DNA from: DAOVRD01 sp964521715
GTDB lineage: Bacteria; Planctomycetota; Brocadiia; SM23-32
Direction of reading: 5' to 3'
DNA: 64,000 nucleotides
Assembly (NCBI GenBank): GCA_964521715.1
Contig: CAZFSS010000001.1
Coordinates: 62,001-126,000 of the forward strand
Part shown: one piece after another, positions 59,723 through 64,000 of the stretch
Numbering within the stretch: the first letter of the stretch is position 1
Layout of the letters: every line of letters starts with the position of its first letter
Program-made: the position numbers and the translations under genes
The notes under the pieces: model-generated
The model's input: only the letters and a program-made list of their open reading frames with translations
Told to the model about the DNA's origin: nothing
The model's database searches: none

Positions 59723-61165
59723 CTACGCATCATCCCTCCAGATGCTGGAGAGGCGGTAGACCTCGAGCGAGGCCACGCGGACCGCGCCGCCCTGCGCGTA
59801 GAGTTCCACGCCGTCATTGTCCGGCTCCGGGAATATGCAGGCCGTGATGACGCGCGCACCCTCGTTCGCGAAGACCTCGACCGAGGACCAGTCGAGGAAC
59901 ACATGCAGCTTGATCCTGCCGTCGACCGGCTCGAGCGGCGCGACGAAGGTCCTGGCGAACGCTCCGAGGTCCGGGCCGCCGGAGTTCGTCCGATCCAGGA
60001 ACAGCTCCTTGCGGTCGGCGTTGTAGCCGAGCGCCGTCTGCTGGCCGCCGCCTTTCCGCAGCCTGAATCCGAACTCGGACGCCGTCCCCAGCGCGAACTC
60101 GGCGACGATCTCGAGGGCGCGGCCGCGCAGGTCCGCCAGCAGGTCCGTGCCCGGCGACGCCTCGACGTCCCGCCAATGCCGTCCCTCATGGCGCAAGACC
60201 TCGAGTTCCCTGACCGGCGTCTGCCTCAGCCGGACACCGTCGGGGCCGGTCTTCATCTCCAGTGCGCAGGGGAACGTCATCGCGCCCTGCCAGGGCGCGG
60301 TGGGCAGGTCGCCGGCGTAAGACCAGTCGGCCATCCAGTTGACCATGATGCGCCGGCCGTCCTCGGGCGGGATGTCGGCGAAGGTCTGTGCCGCATAGAC
60401 GTCGGGGCCGTAGTTGAGGGGCTCCCCCCTCTCGACCCATCCGGGGTCGGGGACGAACGCGTGGCCGTCGAAGCCGCCGACGACGTAAGAACGCCCGGCC
60501 CGGTTGAGGACCCATTTGATCTCGTCCGGATCGCCGTCGACCGCCAGGGGGAAGAGGTCCGGACACTCGGTCTGGATGTCCTCGTTCACGCTCTCCAAGG
60601 TCCAGTCCCTCAGGTTCGGCGACGAGTAGATGCGGACCGTGCCGCCGGCCACGATCATGACCCAGCGCTGCGTCGGATCGTGCCAGAACACCTTGGGGTC
60701 TCGGAAGTCCCTCTCGCCCACGTTCGGGATGACCGGGTTGCCTCCGTACTTGGTCCACGTTCTGCCCCGGTCGCGGCTGCAGGCGATGCTCTGCTGCTCC
60801 ACGTCGCCGTGATGCGTGAAGGCCGCCACCAGGCCCGATCCGCCGGCGAAGAAGCCGCTGGTGTCGTGCCAGTCCACGACCGCGCTGCCGGAGAAGATCT
60901 CGCCGAGCTCGTCCGCGCGGAGGGCCACGGGCAGATGCCGCCAGTGCACCAGGTCCGTGCTTACGGCATGGCCCCAGTTCTTGCCGGGCGGCAGGAGCTC
61001 GTGCGCGTGCTGGTGGAAGAGATGACACTCGCCGTCGTGGCAGACGAGCCCGTTCGGGTCGTTCATCCACCCTTCAGGCGGGGAGAAGTGGAACTGCGGC
61101 CGATGCCTCTCGGCGTAACGCCGGGGATCGCGGAGCGCTCCGGCCAGCATTCGCTCGTAGTCCAT
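59723..61165 (-). CDS. Glycoside hydrolase family 32 (fructan/sucrose-type hydrolase)
   Basis: 480 aa. GH32 signatures are complete: WMNDPNG (nucleophile Asp, near residue 36), FRDPKV and ECPDLF (acid/base Glu). Five-blade propeller domain followed by a C-terminal beta-sandwich (VDGRIKLHVFLDWSSVEVFANEGARVITACIF). No signal peptide, so it acts inside the cell, consistent with uptake of sucrose or fructo-oligosaccharides. Sits between the exporter genes and the esterase, probably the same transcript. Confidence 0.92.
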   Translation of the reverse strand: MDYERMLAGALRDPRRYAERHRPQFHFSPPEGWMNDPNGLVCHDGECHLFHQHAHELLPPGKNWGHAVSTDLVHWRHLPVALRADELGEIFSGSAVVDWHDTSGFFAGGSGLVAAFTHHGDVEQQSIACSRDRGRTWTKYGGNPVIPNVGERDFRDPKVFWHDPTQRWVMIVAGGTVRIYSSPNLRDWTLESVNEDIQTECPDLFPLAVDGDPDEIKWVLNRAGRSYVVGGFDGHAFVPDPGWVERGEPLNYGPDVYAAQTFADIPPEDGRRIMVNWMADWSYAGDLPTAPWQGAMTFPCALEMKTGPDGVRLRQTPVRELEVLRHEGRHWRDVEASPGTDLLADLRGRALEIVAEFALGTASEFGFRLRKGGGQQTALGYNADRKELFLDRTNSGGPDLGAFARTFVAPLEPVDGRIKLHVFLDWSSVEVFANEGARVITACIFPEPDNDGVELYAQGGAVRVASLEVYRLSSIWRDDA

Positions 61166-61214
61166 CGCAGGTCTCCCTCATTGGCGCGGCAACGGGACTC
61201 ATCACGGGGGGGCG

Positions 61215-62531
61215 TCAGTCAGATCTCGCCCATCGAAGCATTTCGCGGAGCCTGGGCGGCTTGCCGTACATGAGGATCCCCGTGCGGAAGATCCTGCCCG
61301 CTCCTTTCAGCACCACTGCGTCCGCCGCGGCAAGCAGGATCAGGGACGCAACTATCTGGACGGCAGGGACGTGCGTGACCGCCACCCTCAGAACCATCGC
61401 CATCGGCGCCGTCGGCGGGAAGAGGGACAGGACCACGGCCAAAAGGCCATCCGGCCGCGCGGCCAGGTACCCCCATGCCATCACCGGCAGGATGAAGATG
61501 AGGGAGATGGGCAGCATGAAGCCTTGCATGTCCTTCAACTGGCTGCACACGGAACCCACGGCGGCGAAGACGGAGGATGCGAGCAGGAAGCCCAGGACGT
61601 AGTAGACCACGAAGAGCGTGAAGATGGACAAGTTGATGGACTCGACGAGCCCGCGCATGTAGGCCGCCGAGATGACGATGGCCGCGCAGGCGCCGAGGGC
61701 CACGAGCCCTGCAGCCGCAAGCCCCAGCACCTTGCCGGCCATCAGCTCGTCCGGGCTGACGGCCGACAGCAGGACCTCGATCACGCGCGAGTTCTTCTCC
61801 TCGATCAGCCCCGTCAGCATGTGTTGCCCCAGGCCGAATATCCCCATGAACATGAAGAACATGAAGAACCACGCGTAGCCCATGGCTGCGAAGTCGAGGC
61901 GCGCCATCCCGGCGTCCGGCCCCTGCGGCTTGAAAACGATGACCGCCATGGACGGGCTCTTCCTCAGCTCCCTCACCTCATCCGCCGGCAGGCCCGACTC
62001 TCGCAGCCGGACCTCGAACACCGCCTGGTCGAGCAGGGCGAAGGCCGCGTCCTGCGCGCTGCTATCGAGGAAGTCCGCCGAGTAGAAAGCGGCCGTTCCG
62101 CCCTCCATGACGTCCCGCGGGATGACGAGCCATCCGTCAGCCGCTCCGCGCGCAAGCTCCTGCCTGATCGCCGCCTCCGGTTCGCGTCCCTCCGGCATCG
62201 GAACCGGCCGGACCGTGAGTCTCGGCTGCCCCTCGACGGCGGCCCGCTCGGCGATCTGCGACATCTCGCTGGCCAGCCCGTCGCTGAGGTCGGTGACGGC
62301 AAGCTCCACGTCCTTCGGCCGCAAGAGCTCCTGGAGGTCGTTCCCGTGCCGGGTCCACCGCATGTCGCCCGACGGCCCCCATCCGGAGTGTGCGACTTTC
62401 TTCACCTCGCCGCCCATGACGAGGATTCCTACGACCATGAGGACCGTCGGGATCAACACGCCGAGCAGGAAGAACCGGCTCCGCGCGTGGACGGCGAACT
62501 CCCGCTCTGCAACCAGAAGGATCCTACGCAT
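61215..62531 (-). CDS. ABC-2 type permease (NatB-like)
   Basis: 438 aa. One N-terminal helix (FFLLGVLIPTVLMVVGILVM), a large extracytoplasmic loop of about 180 residues, then five or six membrane helices (AMGYAWFFMFFMFMGIFGLG, LAAAGLVALGACAAIVISA, IFTLFVVYYVLGFLLASSVF, FMLPISLIFILPVMAWGYLA, VLSLFPPTAPMAMVLRVAV). This is the NatB/ABC-2 layout. Its ATG overlaps the ATPase stop by 8 bases. Substrate unknown: sodium, a peptide or an antibiotic have all been reported for this fold. Confidence 0.85.
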   Translation of the reverse strand: MRRILLVAEREFAVHARSRFFLLGVLIPTVLMVVGILVMGGEVKKVAHSGWGPSGDMRWTRHGNDLQELLRPKDVELAVTDLSDGLASEMSQIAERAAVEGQPRLTVRPVPMPEGREPEAAIRQELARGAADGWLVIPRDVMEGGTAAFYSADFLDSSAQDAAFALLDQAVFEVRLRESGLPADEVRELRKSPSMAVIVFKPQGPDAGMARLDFAAMGYAWFFMFFMFMGIFGLGQHMLTGLIEEKNSRVIEVLLSAVSPDELMAGKVLGLAAAGLVALGACAAIVISAAYMRGLVESINLSIFTLFVVYYVLGFLLASSVFAAVGSVCSQLKDMQGFMLPISLIFILPVMAWGYLAARPDGLLAVVLSLFPPTAPMAMVLRVAVTHVPAVQIVASLILLAAADAVVLKGAGRIFRTGILMYGKPPRLREMLRWARSD

Positions 62532-63426
62532 TTCGCTGGCTCACGGCGTTGACGAACACTTCCCGCAAGGTCGGGGTCCTGATGCGGAACGAGCGGACCC
62601 GAACCCGGCCGACCAGTTCCTTCAGCAATTCTTGCTCCAGGCCTGCCTGGACGAGCGTGATATGCAGCTCCTTCCCGGAAGGGGCCACGTCCGCGACCAT
62701 GGGGAGGTCGGCAATGAAGTCGGTCTGGCCTTCCAGCACGGCCGCGACGGCGCACGTCTCCCGCTCCTTCTTCACCTCATCCAGTGTGCCGTCCAGCACC
62801 TTCCGGCCCTCGTTTATCAGGAGGATGCGGTCGCAAAGGAACTCGGCCTGTTCCATCATGTGCGTGGACAGGAGGACGGTGCTGCCCGCCGCTCGGAGCT
62901 GCAGGATGAACTCGTCGATGGCGTTCTGGTTGACCGGGTCCAGGCCGGCGAAGGGCTCGTCCAGGATCACGAGCTCAGGTCCGTGCAAGATCGTGGCCAC
63001 GAACTGGAGGCGCTGCTGCATCCCGCGCGAGAGGTCCCGCACCTTGCGCTCGGCCCACTCGGTGAGCTGGACGCGCTCCAGCCACTCGGTCGCGCAGGAC
63101 CGCGCCTGGGCCTTCGTCATGCCCTTCAGGCTGCCCATATACACGAGGACCTCCAGCACCCTGGCGTGCGGGTAGAGCCCGCGGTCCTCGGGCATGTAAC
63201 CGATGCGGTCCTTGGCCTCCCCGACGGAGTCCCGTCCCAGGACCTGAATCCGTCCCTCGTCGGGGCGGAAGATGTCCATGATCATCCGCAGCGCCGTTGT
63301 CTTGCCCGCGCCGTTCGGCCCGAGCAGGCCGTAGATGCAGCCGACGGGCACGCGCGCGCTGAGCGCGTCGACGGCGCGCACTCCGTCGAAGCCCTTCGTG
63401 ACGTTCTCCAGGACCAGGGCGTCCAT
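62524..63426 (-). CDS. ABC transporter ATP-binding protein (NatA-like)
   Basis: 300 aa from ATG at 63426. Walker A GLLGPNGAGKTTALRM, signature LSRGMQQRLQFVATI, Walker B LVILDEPFAGLDP and H-loop LLSTHMMEQAE are intact. A C-terminal domain of about 85 residues (VDGTLDEVKKERETCAVAAVLEG...) extends past the ABC core. Coupled by overlap to the ABC-2 permease; the two make an exporter. Confidence 0.93.
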   Translation of the reverse strand: MDALVLENVTKGFDGVRAVDALSARVPVGCIYGLLGPNGAGKTTALRMIMDIFRPDEGRIQVLGRDSVGEAKDRIGYMPEDRGLYPHARVLEVLVYMGSLKGMTKAQARSCATEWLERVQLTEWAERKVRDLSRGMQQRLQFVATILHGPELVILDEPFAGLDPVNQNAIDEFILQLRAAGSTVLLSTHMMEQAEFLCDRILLINEGRKVLDGTLDEVKKERETCAVAAVLEGQTDFIADLPMVADVAPSGKELHITLVQAGLEQELLKELVGRVRVRSFRIRTPTLREVFVNAVSQRNA

Positions 63427-63518
63427 GACTGCCCTCAACTCTCCCCGGTGCCGCGTGGCACCGCGACGCGCCCGAACGATGCGAGATACGGGAGTACCGT
63501 CCGTCGCGCGCGGCCGAT

Positions 63519-63546
63519 ATCCTATCGCGAAAACGTTCGCGGTCAA
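63519..63546 (-). promoter_or_regulatory. Promoter of NatAB-type operon with palindromic spacer
   Basis: Minus strand: TTGACC -35 (63541-63546), 16-base spacer, TAGGAT -10 (63519-63524). The spacer contains the inverted repeat CGCGAA-AACG-TTCGCG (63526-63541), an operator-like site placed between the two boxes. Confidence 0.55.
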
Positions 63547-63638
63547 CTGCTGTCTTGAGGTCGCTGCCCGCGCCCCGGCAGGCGGGACTCCCTCTGCCGT
63601 CCCCGCCGGCCCGGGCCGGACGGACGCCGGCCCTTGGC

Positions 63639-63667
63639 TTGACAGCGCGGGGCGAGGGCAGTATAGT
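63639..63667 (+). promoter_or_regulatory. Promoter for gap
   Basis: Consensus TTGACA -35 (63639-63644), 17-base spacer, TATAGT -10 (63662-63667). The leader to the gap ATG would be about 110 bases, within the 356-base gap 63427-63782. Confidence 0.68.
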
Positions 63668-63782
63668 CGAGGCCTCGCGACGGGGGCGAGCGTCTTCTCG
63701 CCGTTTCGTGCCCGGTGACTGAGAGCGACGGCGGCGTGGCAGCCGCCTTCGCATTCCGGCCCTCGGAAAGGAGTTCTGACGG

Positions 63783-64000
63783 ATGGCCATTAGAGTCGGC
63801 ATCAACGGATTCGGCAGGATAGGGCGTCTGGTCTTCCGCGTCATGGCCGAGAGGGACAACTTCGAGGTGGCGGCCGTCAACGACCTGGCGGACGCCGAGG
63901 CCCTGGCCTACTTGCTCAAGTATGACACCGTGCACGGCCGCTATCCGGGCAAGGTCTCGGCGGATGGCGAGAACCTGGTCGTGGACGGCAAGAAGATCCC
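63783..64000 (+). CDS. gap: Glyceraldehyde-3-phosphate dehydrogenase, truncated by window edge
   Basis: The first 72 residues are visible: [21 protein letters not shown] (NAD-binding), [27 protein letters not shown]. The catalytic Cys and the rest lie outside the window. ATG at 63783 follows AAAGGAG. This enzyme of glycolysis has a strong consensus promoter, in line with its high expression. Confidence 0.95.
   Translation, partial: MAIRVGINGFGRIGRLVFRVMAERDNFEVAAVNDLADAEALAYLLKYDTVHGRYPGKVSADGENLVVDGKKI

Noticed and set aside
1..64000. tRNA, rRNA or riboswitch genes
   Set aside because: I looked in every intergenic stretch over about 80 bases and saw no cloverleaf, rRNA-like block or known riboswitch core. 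A covariance-model scan would be decisive.

Overview
The window is GC-rich chromosomal DNA, very densely packed, with genes on both strands in operon-sized runs. Start codons are often GTG or TTG, gene junctions frequently overlap by 1 to 8 bases, and many operons have recognisable sigma-70-type promoters. The cell is probably a diderm: it has kdsA (Kdo synthesis), lipoproteins, CsgG-type secretory proteins and a LolD/FtsX-type ABC transporter. A SpoIID-domain lipoprotein, a TPR protein fused to an RNA-polymerase alpha C-terminal domain, a sulfatase, Gfo/Idh dehydrogenases, URO-D-like proteins and several glycoside hydrolases together resemble Planctomycetota or a neighbouring phylum (Lentisphaerae, Hydrogenedentes and similar). 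This placement is inference; no rRNA or other decisive marker lies in the window. I see no tRNA, rRNA or CRISPR array.

Layout. 1-2.0 kb: class V aminotransferase (cut by the left edge) and an aldo/keto reductase. 2.2-3.2 kb: RNA 3'-phosphate cyclase with a damaged-looking 3' end. 3.2-7.8 kb: minus-strand operon pta-ackA-sugar nucleotidyltransferase-acp-nagB. 8.2-9.3 kb: two tiny envelope proteins divergent from mtnP. 9.4-14.5 kb: mtnP, then a STAS/zinc-ribbon protein, an unknown protein, a PqqD-domain protein and an ABC permease/ATPase pair. 14.5-19.3 kb: minus-strand run TPR-alphaCTD, ruvA, ruvB, queH, spoIID-like. 19.5-20.9 kb: kdsA-nadD. 21-26.3 kb: minus-strand lpd-lipB-lipA-lipoyl domain-holB-rsgA. 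26.5-31.7 kb: sulfatase, YjbQ, an unknown membrane-anchored protein, purB and pyrE. 32-40.3 kb: cysD-cysN followed by a phosphodiesterase, a GH27 glycosidase, two URO-D-like proteins and a Gfo/Idh oxidoreductase. 40.4-45.6 kb: mfd and two CsgG-type proteins. 45.7-49.3 kb: a single-chain MmeI-like type IIL restriction-modification enzyme between two copies of a palindromic repeat that share 93 identical bases. 49.3-55.7 kb: sugar isomerase-like protein, CDF transporter, gatA, acyl-CoA synthetase-like enzyme, Gfo/Idh oxidoreductase. 55.9-63.4 kb: Asp-box beta-propeller, creatininase-like amidohydrolase, alpha/beta hydrolase, GH32 glycosidase and a NatAB-type ABC exporter. The right edge cuts gap.

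How it fits together. Much of the window is housekeeping: acetate/acetyl-CoA interconversion, lipoate attachment, DNA repair, purine and pyrimidine synthesis, sulfate activation. Between these are cassettes for sugar and polysaccharide breakdown (GH27, GH32, the Asp-box propeller, Gfo/Idh, sulfatase). The most unusual parts are the repeat-bracketed restriction enzyme, the STAS-PqqD-ABC operon whose permease carries an atypical extracytoplasmic domain, a free-standing lipoyl domain with its own lipoylation genes, the URO-D/Gfo/GH27 cassette, and two promoter regions with perfect inverted repeats that look like operators.
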